Origin: Populus alba
Taxonomy: Eukaryota; Streptophyta; Magnoliopsida; Malpighiales; Salicaceae
Length of the DNA stretch: 64,000 nt
Reading direction: 5' to 3'
Assembly: GCF_005239225.2 (NCBI RefSeq)
Contig: NC_133299.1
Coordinates: 14,991,154-15,055,153, forward strand
The notes under the pieces were generated by a model. The model searched no databases, was not told where the DNA came from, and was given only the letters and a program-made list of their open reading frames with translations. The translations under genes were made by a program, and so were the position numbers. Within the stretch, counting starts at the first letter, position 1. Each line of letters opens with the position of its first letter. Shown one piece after another: positions 47,358 through 58,924 of the stretch.

Positions 47358-49978
47358 AAAACACACTCCATAGGTATTTCATCAACAGAAACTGTTTGTC
47401 GGCATTTAGATAGTTGGTAATTTCTCTTTTTGTTGCTAATTCTGTCTGTTAAAAAAAATAAACACTGACAGTCATATAGACAGAAAAAACGCGTAAAAAA
47501 AAATTTCCACAGAGGGAATAATCTAGTCTCTATTTCCAACGGTAACTCACAGACGTAAAAGTTTTGTAAATACGGCATAGGCAGTAAATATTTTGCAACT
47601 TTATAAAATACCGATGGTCTTTGGCCGTTAGTGTAGATACCGATTATAGTGACATATATAGTAAATATTTTTTAATTCTCTGTAAAATACCAATTATACA
47701 AATAAAATTGTATAAATTATATAGCAATTAACTCTCCGTAAAATAGCATTTATGCAAATAAAATTGTATGAAACGTCAAAAATATAAAAATAAAGTTAAA
47801 TAATATTAATCCAAATATTCATTATAAATTTAAAGTGTTTCCAAAAAAACATTAAACTAGAACAATGACGTAGCTGGAGGAGGAGGAGGAGGATGTTTGT
47901 TTCCAGGATCAAATGGCCAAAAAAGGGGCGCACATATATCATGGATACCCATCTGTGATCTAATGTCCATGACCATTTGGTGGAGTTGTTCATAGTCCAT
48001 CGAGAGTCGCTCGTATTGTTGTTTCAAGGCCATGAACTCCTCAGACTGGGTGCTTGATACTAATTGGGAACTCCCAACGGTTGAGACACTATGGGCGCCC
48101 GCAAGTTCTCGGCCGTAGTGTTGGAGAGCTCGTACACCCGATTTTTATCGGGTCCACCAAACGATCCTACCTCCATCCACAAATCTGGATTGAAATTCGG
48201 ATGGGTCGAAGGATCATCCTTCTATCTCTCCCTCAACCGGCTATTATAGGTCTCCTGAAAATTAAAAAAGAAATCATCTTATTCAATTCAAGAAAATAAT
48301 AACTTAAAAAATAAAATGGTTGAACGAACATACCATAAAGTGTTGAGCGCAGTTGTCCTCAAACTGTTGCACCCCCTTTTGGCGGTCTTCCTTTCACACG
48401 TGCGTCTCTACAAACAGTTTCATTACAAATGTTGCAAGTTAAATATATTTATAAGTAACAATAAATTAATTAACGATATATTTCATTTAAATTAATCTTA
48501 CCATTCGCTTCATATCTGCACTATACGAAACGGAGCTGCCGGTGTGCGTGGTCACCAAACCATGAATTTCCGGTTCTGGTTGTCGGCATTAGACTGTAAG
48601 CGTCGTGTGAACCGCTCAAACGTCACGTGCTCAATATATTGTGGCCATATATCCCTTGGGATGTATGGTGGTTTGAAATCCCTCCAAACCATCATGTCAT
48701 TTCAGCCTTATAGATTGTTATCTCTCGTATATTTTTTGGCTTTTTTTGTGTGTCATACCAAAAATTATGCAACCTACTTCCATAATGATAAATTAAATTT
48801 TAAAACAAAAAATTATATTATTTTTTATGTTACCTATATGCCACGTGATTCTCCAACACCTTCTTCGCAACATTGTCATGCGCGCTATCCCACTCAAACT
48901 TGTGTTGTGTATAATTAATTTATTTAAAATAAAAATAGTATGAGATATAAAATTATAAAAATAATTTATTAAAGATAAGCTGGAAATTAGAAGTTGACAC
49001 CTACTTGTAATCTTCGAAACCATGCATCGATATAAGGTCTCCAATCAGGATGTTTGGAAAGCTGACTCCATTGAAATAATAGAATCTCCATCAACAATTT
49101 AAACACCGATGTTATTACTCGGGCGGTCTCAATGTTTGTGAACCTAAAAATAAATAAAAATAATAAAATATTAATTACTTGTTCATAAATTATGTTATAA
49201 GTATTAAAAAAAACCTAAAACCAAAACAAACTTACATTGAAAGGTTGTCCTTCCCATGTGCCTAGTACTTGTGGGTGAATTGACCCCGCTGTGAAGGCAC
49301 ACCGCCTCTGCGTTGTAAAACCACGCTGGAAGAGGTAGCATTGCGAGTGGGTGCAGGTGCATCTTCTTGATCGCCACTTAAGGATAAGTCATCATCGTTG
49401 CTAAAAGAACTAGCTACAACCATTTGATGACGACGTATTGTTGATTTCATTCTATGTATTTACACAAATTTATACGAATAATTACATAATTAAATTTGAT
49501 TATTTTAAATTCAGCGGCACCTCCCCTATACTGGAGACTATCCAAAGTTTTCAAACCTGCAAATATTGACAATAGCCACAAACCAATTGACTCTTTTGAA
49601 AAATATTATATATAACCTAGCATCTATACAAATTTAACAATAAAATAAAGAAAAAAAATAACATTTAATTTTATATATTCAACTAACATCCATAGAAATT
49701 CATCATTAATAATTAAAATTAATGGAAGTAATCAAACACATATCAAGCAATAATAGAGTAAAATTAAGATAAAATAATTAAATTTAATCCTATATTTTCA
49801 ATTACTATTTACAAGTAAATTCAAGAATAACAATTAAAATTCAACAAGATAATAAATTATTATAGCAATAAGAACAATAAAATAGGCAACAAATTAAAAA
49901 AAAAAAAATATAGGCTTTAGGAATGAAAAATGCTTATCTTAATAATGTATTTATTTCTAGACTTTATCTACATACAAT

Positions 49979-49985
<7 letters not shown>
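47345..49985 (-). mobile_element. CACTA element fragment fused to LOR copy 1
   Basis: It starts with CACTA-type subterminal repeats (TTCGTCGGCG, later CGTCGGCATT-like phrases to about 47640) but lacks the CACTAC terminus on the left. It contains a decayed minus-strand PF03004 gene. The right side ends in an (AT)n run, beyond which Tat-like LTR sequence begins. Confidence 0.75.
47857..49450 (-). pseudogene. Ptta/En/Spm-type CACTA accessory protein (PF03004-like), decayed copy 1
   Basis: On the minus strand, a start MKSTIRRHQ at 49450 is followed by a Ser/Asp-rich N-terminus, then exon-like pieces with WRPYIDAWF-type phrases near 49000-49060 and the RFTRRLQSNADNQNRKF motif near 48560-48620. 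Further pieces are HVxKEDRQKGVQQFEDN near 48350-48410, RLRERYKDDPSTHPNFNPDLW near 48160-48240, and EFMALKQQYERLS near 47990-48035. The stop is at 47857. Frame changes and stops (for example TAG/TGA within the RLRERY and MVW parts) prevent a full product. Such proteins are found with TNP2 transposases in plant CACTA elements and are thought to bind their subterminal repeats. Confidence 0.78.

Positions 49986-50027
<42 letters not shown>
49983..50027. repeat. (AT)n microsatellite
   Basis: About 45 bp of alternating A and T at the right edge of the left duplication copy. In the right copy the matching position (about 57200) has an A-run instead. Confidence 0.9.
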
Positions 50028-50030
<3 letters not shown>

Positions 50031-50124
50031 ATTTTTATATTTTTATATCATTTTGATATGGTGATATCAAAAATATATATTTTTTAAATATTATTTTAAT
50101 ATATTTATACATTAAAAATATTTA

Positions 50125-52338
50125 AAAAACAATTATTATCTCAGACAAAATATCCCAAGCGACAATCTCAATATAAGAGAGCAAAAATTCAAAATGTCAA
50201 GATCAAAACGCAAATGTCCATTAACATTAACACTGTTCATCTTCTTCACCCGAAAAAAGAAGAAAACGGATGCCTTTATTGCATTAAAATCCATGCGACT
50301 GCATGGCATTCTCTGGTTATAAAAACCAGAGAAGGAGAACCGGCAGGAGAAGGAGAAAAAAGGGCAGAATCGAGGGGCCAATAGGGAGCATGAACGAAAA
50401 CAGAGAGGGGACCTAAAAACAGAGAAATAGGGAGAGAGCAAAAGGACAGCAGGCCTGCTTTGCCTTTGTTCTCAAAACTCAAGTGAAGTGCAGGGAAACT
50501 GCAAGCGTTGGTCAGCCTAATTATTCGTCTCCAGCTACACACTCCAAACCATCGGAAGAGAGAACTGAGAAAAACAGGAGAAAAGGAGGAGCAGAACCGA
50601 GGAACACAAACAACCAGAGAAGAAAAAGCCACGAACGGGAGAAAAGGAAAAACTGTGGAAACTGGGGGGAAGACGAAAACAAAACCAGGGGAGCCGAGAG
50701 AGAGAAGACTGGAGAGACAAAAACAGTGAGGCACATTGGCCAGCCAACACAGGAGCGCCAACCTCGTCTCCGGTTGCGCCAGCCCCTTCCCCCTCCGAAC
50801 AGACATAATACAGAGACGAGAAGAGAGCCATGAGCAGACTTTCGTTCCTCTGTTTCTTCTCAAAGAAACAGAGGAGGCTAAAGAAAAAGAGCCACGAGCA
50901 GGGGACGAAGAAAAGAGGCAGGAGACGCAGGACACCGAGAGAAAACAGTGAGGCACATTGGCCAGCCAACACAGGAGCGCCAACCTCGTCTCCGGTTGCG
51001 CCAGCCCCTTCCCCCTCCAAACAGACATAATACAGAGACGAGAAGAGAGCCACGAGCAGACTTTCGTTCCTCTGTTTCTTCTCAAAGAAACAGAGGAGGC
51101 TAAAGAAAAAGAGCCACGAGCAGAGGACGAAGAAAAGAGGCAGGAGACGCAGGACACCGAGAGAAAACAGTGAGGCACATTGGCCAGCCAACACAGGATC
51201 GCCAACCTCGTCTCCGGTTGCGCCAGCCCCTTCCCCCTCCAAACAGACATAATACCGAGACGAGAAGAGAGCCACGAGCAGACTTTCGTTCCTCTGTTTC
51301 TTCTCAAAGAAACAGAGGAGGCTAAAGAAAAAGAGCCACGAGCAGAGGACGAAGAAAAGAGGCAGGAGACGCAGGACACCAAGAGAAAACAGTAAGCATA
51401 AAAGGCAGGAGGAGACAAGCAGAAGGGAAGAACCTAAGCAGAGGAAAGCCACCATGACCAGAACCAACATTGCTGCTGCCTTCGGTGTTTCCAGAACCAG
51501 GTAAGTAGGCTTCACTTCCCCCACTTTTCATTTTAATTCACTCCCTTCATCTGCACATGCACGCGTGATTTAATTCACGCGTGCTTTATGTTGCCCAGCT
51601 GGGTCACTGGCTTGGGCCAGTGACCGGGCCGGGCTGGCTGGATCCAGCCCAGTCCATGTGGGCTGAGGGGGGCCCAGTCCAAAAAATAAAAATATAGAAA
51701 AATAGAAAAATAAAAAGTAGGAAAAATAAAAAATAATAAAAAATGTGTATGCATAAATAAAAATAATATAAATTTATTGGTTTATTCACTGACGCTAGAG
51801 TCAGGAATAAAAATAGCGGTTTAAACTTATATTGTTTTTATTCAATGTATTTTATTTTATTTAGCTAAAAAATAAAAAATATGTGCATGCGTAAAAATAA
51901 ATTTATTTTATTTGTTTATTCACTAGCATTAGAGATAGAATAAAAATATTGATCTGAATTTATTTTATAGCTACGTAATATTTACCAATGCCAGAGTTGG
52001 AAGTATCCGTAGTCGAATATTCCCTAGCGCCAGATTTAGGAATATTATAAACAAACCATCAGAGCATAAACTAATAAATATTTAGCAATTTAAGACAAAA
52101 TCATCCATGCAGTCTGCCGCAGGCAGAACGTTTAAAGGGTGATAATATCTTTCCTTTTACGTAACCAGTCCCGTACCATAGAATCTCTATTGACCAGTTA
52201 GGGTTCCTAGTGACCATAATACTAGGTGACAACTCCTTAAATAAGATCTTTTTTCTAAAAGAATAAGATGTCAGAAATCTATTCTTTTTCCATAACAAAG
52301 ATAAATATTTTAAGGCTACTATGATGTCGGGTGCGACA
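50125..52338 (+). repeat. Tat-like solo LTR with internal tandem repeats (left border uncertain)
   Basis: The right end has the conserved Tat R/U5 block (52135-52235) and the terminal GGGTGCGACA ending at 52338; no primer binding site follows, so it looks like a solo LTR. It holds three 222-bp tandem units, a GGCCCA-rich part (51600-51680) and a donor-like CCAG/GTAAGT at 51500/51501. The left border is not clear because a related 45-bp segment containing 'agacaaaa(t/c)atccc' occurs both at 50142 and after the right end at 52362. Long minus-strand frames (50276-51524) follow the tandem units and are not genes. Confidence 0.65.
50720..51394. repeat. Three tandem 222-bp units inside the solo LTR
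   Basis: Units start at 50720, 50942 and 51164 with 'acagtgaggcacattggcca' and differ by only a few substitutions. Each contains an inverted pair, 'cctctgtttcttctc' and 'aaagaaacagagg', able to form a hairpin. The unit length is divisible by 3, which explains the long repeated frames on both strands. Confidence 0.92.
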
Positions 52339-53263
52339 ATATTAATATAAAAAATAATTATTTTAGACAAAACATCCCGAGTGACAAAGGAACAAAGGTT
52401 ATATAAGAACTTGGTCCACGCTTACTTTATATAATGTAAATTAAAAAATTGTTCTAAATTGTGTCTTAGATTTCCTCTCATCCACTAAAAAAAACACAAG
52501 GAAATCAGCGCCTATGCGCAGGCTTAAGGTGAACATGGGTTTAGATAAAATTATAAATGGAATTTTTTTAAAATAAAATTAAGAAATATTTTTTTATTTT
52601 TATATGTATATATAAAAAGTGGAGTCTTGAGCAATTTTTATTTTGTATTTGAAATTTTTTTATTAAGTTATGAAAATTTTTATTTTTTTTATTAAGTAAT
52701 GACCCTGAGTCATTGTTCAAATTACTCATATGTTCTAACCGGCTCTGCATCAGTGTCATATTCTCAGTCATGCATAATATCAGTTTTTTTTAAGCAACTA
52801 ACTGCCAAAGAAAGCTACCTACGTAATTTTGAAAAATTGGAGTTTTATTATATATTATCATTTTCAAAGTTATTAAACCTAATTTATATCAGTTGACCTC
52901 AATCAATTAAAACAATATTATTTAAAAAAAAAACAGCGAAGTTAACATTGTTCACCTACCGAAAAGTTAATTTTATATTTTTTTTAATTAAGAAGATTTT
53001 CTTTTCTTAAGGTCTTTAATTTAACTACCTTTTACTTAAAAGTAATTAAAGATATTTTAAGCACAAAAAGAATTCTTATAGTATTTTTTTAAACGTAAAA
53101 GTGGTTTTTAACTGATTTTCAAATTTGAATAAAATTTATAATTTCAAGGATAACTTATGAAATTATTATATTCAGTCCATAACGAATTTTGTTAAGCTTG
53201 GAGAAGGAGGGGAGTAGGGGCCATTGCTAATAAATCAATCCACAACTATTTTATTAGTGTCAA
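52339..53263. other. AT-rich intergenic DNA upstream of LOR copy 2
   Basis: No gene recognised. It begins with the 45-bp segment related to 50125-50165. The remainder is AT-rich, with short frames lacking motifs. It does not resemble the region upstream of LOR copy 1 except for the last few bases. Confidence 0.5.
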
Positions 53264-53323
53264 GCAAATTTAGCTATTTTTCTTTCTGTTTATTTCTTGG
53301 AGTAATATTTTGTTTCTGTGATT

Positions 53324-54508
53324 ATGGCTACTGGGCAAGCACTATTCAACCCCGTTCCAGCTATGAGAACATACCCGCCTATGGAGCATCCAGTGGTGGT
53401 AATAGGGCCACAGTACCTGGCACAGTACCCTGTTGACCTCGCCGTCAACAGTGATTTTAAGGTGTCTGACATTAATGGCACCCTCATCTTCCAGGTCAAT
53501 AGTAAACTATTAAGCCTACATGATCGTCGTTTTCTGAAAGATGCAGCCGGTAACACCCTTGTCCATCTCAGGCAGAAGGTATGTTTAATTGCTCTCTGTC
53601 ATTTGTTATCTTCTTTTTCAATCTAACCATCACAACAACGATAAGAGTCAATCCGATATCAATTTCTTACCGCGTGTTTAATTTATAATCTTCTCCAGAT
53701 AAGGACCATGCATGACAGGTGCGAGGCTTTTAGAGGAGAAAGCAAGGAGGAGACTGATTTGCTTTTCACAGCCAAGAAATCAAAGCTGTTCCAATTCAAG
53801 ACTGAGTTGGCGTATTCTTGGGTAATAACAAAGGAGAGGTCCCTGATTTCAAGGTCAAAGAAGGCTACAGCGAGAGTTCCTGCTCTATACTTTTTGGAGA
53901 TTCCAATACCATGCTTGCACAAGTAACGTTAACAAAACTTATTTATGAAATATGGCAATATTTAATAAATTTAACCAACATCATCTTCTCATCCATGACT
54001 AGTTATACGAGGGCGAAGTTAGGATTATTTATTAAGAGGATTAAAATTAATATAATAAGATATAATATTTTTTTAATTTATTGTACATGAATTATAAAAA
54101 AATTACAAACATATAATAACATTTATATAAAATAAAAGATTTTGAACAATACTAAACTAAATTAAAATGATAAAATTAATTTCATCTTTACAAGTATCTA
54201 TCATTTTAATATATTCTATGTCTGTGGCTGTGGCTGAGGCTGTTGTAGAAATACCCCAGATTGCATTACATCATTTACATTAAAACCGATTATTGTTTTA
54301 ATCAAGAAAGTTGTCTTCATAATTAATATCTCATGCCAGTATTTTTCTTATTATGTGAACGCAGGTGCATGGAAGACACACTCTCGCCATTATACCTAAT
54401 ATTGATTATGCCTTCATAATGGCTCTTGTGGTGGTGATTCTCGACGCGATCAATGCGAAGGACGCGGTCGTTAACAGTTTTATCAAAGGATTTAGTTCGT
54501 CGGTGTAA
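53324..54508 (+). pseudogene. LURP-one-related (LOR) gene, copy 2, frameshifted in exon 2
   Basis: Exons correspond to copy 1: 53324-53578, 53699-53922 and 54365-54508, with GT-AG borders. Exon 1 encodes 85 residues (MATGQALFNPVPAMRTYP...), and retains the family phrase LHDRRFLKDAAGN, which is shortened in copy 1. Near 53805-53812 one base is missing relative to copy 1 (GAGTTGGCGTATTC against GAGTTAGATGTATTC), shifting the frame; translation would stop at 53926 after about 75 altered or native residues of exon 2. Beyond the shift the original frame is preserved and exon 3 ends GFSSSV with the stop again in CACTA-derived sequence. The loss is a single lesion, so it is recent or a sequence error. 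Confidence 0.82.
54008..54214 (-). mobile_element. hAT-derived MITE or terminal fragment in LOR copy 2 intron 2
   Basis: The segment begins CGAGGGCGAAGTTAGGATTA and follows, for about 100 bp, the reverse complement of the right end of the hAT element at 15500-15608, including 'ttttttaatttattgtacatg'. LOR copy 1 lacks it at the same intron position. The far end shows no clear inverted repeat, so it may be a truncated piece. Confidence 0.75.
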
Positions 54509-55078
54509 AAAACACACTCCGTCTGTAAAAGTCACTGACATAAATTATCTGTTGGCATATAGATCATCAATAATTTATCTTTTTATTGCTAATTCTGTCC
54601 GTAAAAAAAAATAAACATTGATGGTCATATAGATAGAAAAAAACACGCCAAAACAAATATTTACTAGAAATATACTGACGGAATAATTCAGTCTATATTT
54701 CCAGTGGTAACTCACCGAAGGAAAAGTTCTGTCGGTGAATATGGCATAGACAATAAATATTTTGCAATTCTCTGTAAAATACTGATGGTCTTTGGCCATT
54801 GGTGTAAACGTCGGTGATAGTGGTATATGCAGTAAATATTTTTCAACTTTCTGTAAAATATCAACGGACTACGTCCGTCTGGAAATCCGTCGGTTGTGAT
54901 TTAAAAAAAAAATAAAAAATTATATAGAATAAATAATATAAAATTATATAAATTAATAGTAAAAAAACCAATTATGCAAATAAAATTGTATGAGACATTA
55001 AAAATATAAAAATAAAGTTAAATAATATTCATCCAAATATTCATTACAAATTTAATGTGTTTCCAAAAAAAAATTAAA

Positions 55079-56658
55079 CTAGAATAATGACGGAACTAGA
55101 GGAGGAGGAGGTTGGTTGTTCTCAGGACCAAATGGCCAAAAAGAGAGCGCACATGTATCACTCATCTATGATCTAATGTCCATGATCATTTGGCGGAGTT
55201 GTTCAAATCCGCTGAAAGTCGCTCATATTGTTGTTTCAAGGCCATGAACTCCTCAAAATGGGTGCTCAATATTGATTGAGAGCTCCCAATAGTTGAGACA
55301 CTACAGCCGGCCCGCCCGCAAGTTCTCGACCATAGTGTTGGAAAGCTCGTACACCTGATTTTTATTGAGTCCACCAGATGATCCTACCTCCATCCACAAA
55401 TCCGGATGGGTTGAAGGATCGTCCTCATATATCTCCCTCAACCGGCTATTAGAGGTCTCTTGAAAATTATAAAATAAATCATCATATTCAATTCAAGAAA
55501 ATAATAACTTATGAAATAAAATGGTTGAACGAACATACCATGAAGTGTTGAGTGCAGTTGATAACGAACTGTTACACCCCCTTTTGGCAATCTGCACTCC
55601 GCACGTGCGTCTCTATAAACAGCTCTATTGGGCTTGGCTCACGTTTAAGAGACGTAGCCTATAAGAAAAAAAATGTTGCAAGTTAAATATATTTATAAGT
55701 AACAACAAATTAATTAATGATATATTTTATTTAAATTAATCATACCATCCATTTTGCATGTGCACTTAACGGAACGGAGCCGCCGGTGTGCTTGGTCATT
55801 GAACCATGAATTTGCCGGTTCCGATTGTCGGAACCAAACTGTGAGCGTCGTGTGAATCGCTTAGACGTCACGTGTTCAATATATTGCAGCCATGTATCCC
55901 CCAGGATGTATGGTAGTTTGAAATCTCTCCAAACTGTCATGTCATTCCAGCCCTGTAGACCGTTACCTCTCACATATTTTTTGGCTTTTTTTTTGTGTCA
56001 TACCAAAAATCACACAACCTACTTCCATAGTGACAAATTTGATTTTAAAATATAAAATTATAAAACAAAAAATTATATTGTTTTCGATGTTACCTAGTTG
56101 TCGGGTGACCCTCCCACACCCTCCTCGCAACATTGTCATGCGCGCTATCCCGCTCAAATTTATATTATGTATAAATAATTTATTTAAAATAAACTGGAAA
56201 TTAGAAGTTAACACCTACCTGAAATCTTCGAAACCATGCATTGATATAAGGTCTCCAATCAAGATGTCTGGAAAGCTGACTCCATTGAAATAATGGAATC
56301 TCCATCAACGATTTAAATGCCGATGTTATTAGTCGGGCGGCCTTAATGTTTGTGAACTTGAAAATAAATAAAAATAATAAAATATTAATTAGTTGTTCAT
56401 AAATTATGTTATAAGTATACAAAAAACTAAAATCGAAACAAACTTACATTGAAATGTTGTCCTTTCAATGTGTCTGGTACTTGCGGGTGAATTGACCCCA
56501 TTTTGAAGGCACACTGCCTCTGTGCTGTGAAATTGCGCTGGAAGAGACAACATCACGAGTAGGCGGAAGTGCCTCTTCTTGATCGACACTTAAGGATAAG
56601 TCATCCTCTCTGCTAGAAGAACTAGCTGCAACCGTATGCTAATGATGTGTTGTTGATT
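55079..56658 (-). pseudogene. Ptta/En/Spm-type CACTA accessory protein (PF03004-like), decayed copy 2
   Basis: Same pieces as copy 1 on the minus strand. The clearest is 55973-55740: MRGNGLQGWNDMTVWRDFK, then YIEHVTSKRFTRRSQFGSDN and GGSVPLSAHAKWM, the conserved core of this family. EFMALKQQYERLS lies near 55205-55250. The start codon position is changed to AAG and stops occur between pieces, so no complete protein can be made. Confidence 0.8.
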
Positions 56659-57399
56659 TCTTTCTACACATCTACATAAATTTATACGAATACTTACATA
56701 ATTAAATTTCAATATTTAAAAAAAAAATCAGCAACACCTCCCTTATACTGAAGACTACCTAAAGTTTTCAAACCTGCAAATATTGACAATAGCCACAAAC
56801 CAATTGACTCCATTGAAAAATCTTATATATAACATAACATCTATACAAATTTAACAAAAAAATAAAGCAAAAAAAAAATTTAATTTTATATATTCAACCA
56901 ACATCTATAGAAATTCATCAATAATAATTAAAATTAATGGAAATAATCAAACACATATCAAGCAATAATTTAGTAAAATTGAGATAAAATAATTAAATTT
57001 AATCCTATATTTTCAATTACTATTACAAGGTAAATTCAAGAATAACAATTAAAATTCAACAAGATAATCAATTATTATGGCAATAAAAACAATAAAATAG
57101 GCAAAAAATTAAAAAAAAAAAAAACTATAGGCTTTAGGAATGAAAAATGCTTACCTTAATAGTGTGTTTATTTCTAGACTTTATCTACATACAATACAAA
57201 AAAAAAATATATTGTTAATAAAATCATTACATATATTGAATCACAATACATACCTTTTAATTTGTTGAAGATAAAAATAGAACCATAAATAGAGATTAAA
57301 GGATAAGAAAATAGAGAGAATTAGAGATTGAAAGCTGAAGAAATGAAGAAGAGGAAAATGAACTGAAGGGGCGGTCGCTGAGATTTATACTGTATTTTT

Positions 57400-57860
57400 A
57401 CCGACAACATATTTAAATAATATTATTTTTAATTATTTCGTCGATGAATTTTCAAATGTCCATCGGTAAATTTTGAATTTCACACTAAAATTTTTAAATG
57501 ACCCTCTAGAATTTTCACAATTCGTCAGTATATACACGCGGTTACAGAGCCATTAATGCCCATGCTTTGAAATTTGCACAGTCCGTCGGTGAGTCTATCG
57601 GTTTGTGTCAATTGCACCAACATAGAACTCTAACTGTCACACCTCTGTAACATACCAACAGACGATATCTGTCTGTATAGACATTGGTGATTGTGGCTAA
57701 TGCAGTAAATATTTTGCAACTCTTTGTAAAATACCGACAAATTTTGTCTGTCTGTATAGACATCAGTGATAATGGCAAATGCAGTAACTCTTTGTAAAAT
57801 ACCAACTGACGGTATCCGTCTATATGAACATTGGTGATGACGCATTATGCGTAACAAATT
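57400..57860. repeat. CACTA subterminal repeat cluster
   Basis: Several copies of ACCGACGG/CGTCGGT-like motifs in both orientations, plus a longer unit with 'ctctttgtaaaataccgac' repeated near 57650, 57720 and 57790. Such clusters normally lie just inside a CACTA end. Confidence 0.7.
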
Positions 57861-58024
57861 ATATTTGTATTGCCTATTAATCCTCCTACAAATGCTTAAT
57901 TTACAAACTTCAGCACAACACAATAACAACAGTGAACAATTATAAAATAAATATTTCGTATTACAAAATATCATCCATAATATTACATTATAAGAAAATG
58001 TTTTACACTCTCGTGTTCTAATAG

Positions 58025-58919
58025 TTAGTCAGAATTTTCTTCTTCTTCATCGTCAATTGAATCTTCATCATCTCTATCGCACTCTTCAATGTGGATATCA
58101 TCATCATCTTCACCAACATTTGCTTGTCCGCTAGAGCTCATAACAACATTCAACTCCTCTGCGTCAACATCAACAAAATTATCATTGAAAACATGAAAAT
58201 TTAAATTTTCTTATAAGTCAATCGAAGGAGCAACTCGATATGGCAATTCACTAACTTGAAAGACTTCATCTCGCATACTTGTGTCTTCGTTCTCATCCTG
58301 AACAACCTCGACATCACCCCTGGATTTTGTTTTTAAAATGGACTACCAATCAACTCTTGATCAGTCCTTTCTAAATGAAGGGGTGTATGTGTAATAAACT
58401 TGGTGGCATTGTTTTGCAAAAACAAAGACATTGTTTACATTGCATAGTCTAGCTTTTGAGATGATTTCAAGCACACCATAATGAGGATCTACTTTGATTC
58501 CTCTGTCAGTGGTGTCATACCAGTAATATTTGAATAAAAACACTCTATTCTGCTCGTTATGTTATTGTAATTCGACGATCTTTTCTAATTTACTATAATA
58601 GTCAACTTCAAACTCACTACAACTCAATCCCTTAACACAAACAGCATTGTTGTATATCTTTCTTCCATACCCGTATTCTTTAATATGAAACACATATCCA
58701 TTGACAAATTGTAACACTTAACTTTTCTTTTAGGACCCAAGCTTAGTAAAGATAATGAAATACCAACACTTCCTCCCATTTAATGAACCTTGTCTATCAA
58801 GTACAACAATAATCAATAAACAAGAATTATGTAATATTAAAGTATAGTAACCTTGCAAGAGATAATGAGTTTATAATTGTACTTACATGTGCTTTGAACC
58901 ACGTGGCAAATTGTTCATC
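58025..58919 (-). pseudogene. TNP2-type CACTA transposase, C-terminal fragment (DUF4216 region)
   Basis: Minus-strand frames show VNGYVFHIKEYGYGRKIYNN, VCVKGLSCSEFEVDYYSKL, and VFLFKYYWYDTTDRGIKVD then VFVFAKQCHQVYY, the DUF4216 pattern at the end of TNP2-like transposases. An acidic tail (DDDDIHIEECDRDDEDSID) ends with TAA at 58027-58025. A few stops interrupt the frame. The exon phrase DEQFATWFKAH at 58890-58919 is cut by the gypsy element; it continues in frame at 63983-64000 once the insertion and one TTGTA are discounted. Confidence 0.8.
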
Positions 58920-58924
58920 TTGTA

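Larger units (their letters stand above)
46313..49985. repeat. Direct segmental duplication, left copy (LOR gene plus CACTA fragment)
   Basis: From 'aaatttagctatttttcttt' at 46313 to 'ctacatacaatacaaa' near 49985 this block is collinear with 53264-57205: the LOR gene, CACTA subterminal repeats, and the decayed PF03004 gene in the same order. Copies differ by indels and point changes spread throughout. The left border shares only about 60 bp before the LOR start codon. Confidence 0.85.
53264..57205. repeat. Direct segmental duplication, right copy (LOR gene plus CACTA fragment)
   Basis: Collinear with 46313-49985. It is longer mainly because of a hAT-related insertion of about 200 bp in LOR intron 2 (54008-54214) and small indels. 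Confidence 0.85.
54496..58024 (-). mobile_element. CACTA element, right duplication copy and beyond
   Basis: Left border: subterminal repeats fused to LOR exon 3 (TTCGTCGGTGTAA). Repeats of the ACCGACGG/CCGTCGGT type occupy 54496-54900. The PF03004 gene follows, then a purine-rich leader (57290-57370) and a second cluster of subterminal repeats at 57400-57860. The terminal CACTAC sequence was not found on either side. Confidence 0.7.

Noticed and set aside
50276..51524. Minus-strand frames of 380 and 329 residues, rich in Ser, Leu and Phe
   Set aside because: Two overlapping frames in the same three 222-bp tandem units of a solo LTR; composition reflects the purine-rich plus strand and no domain is visible.
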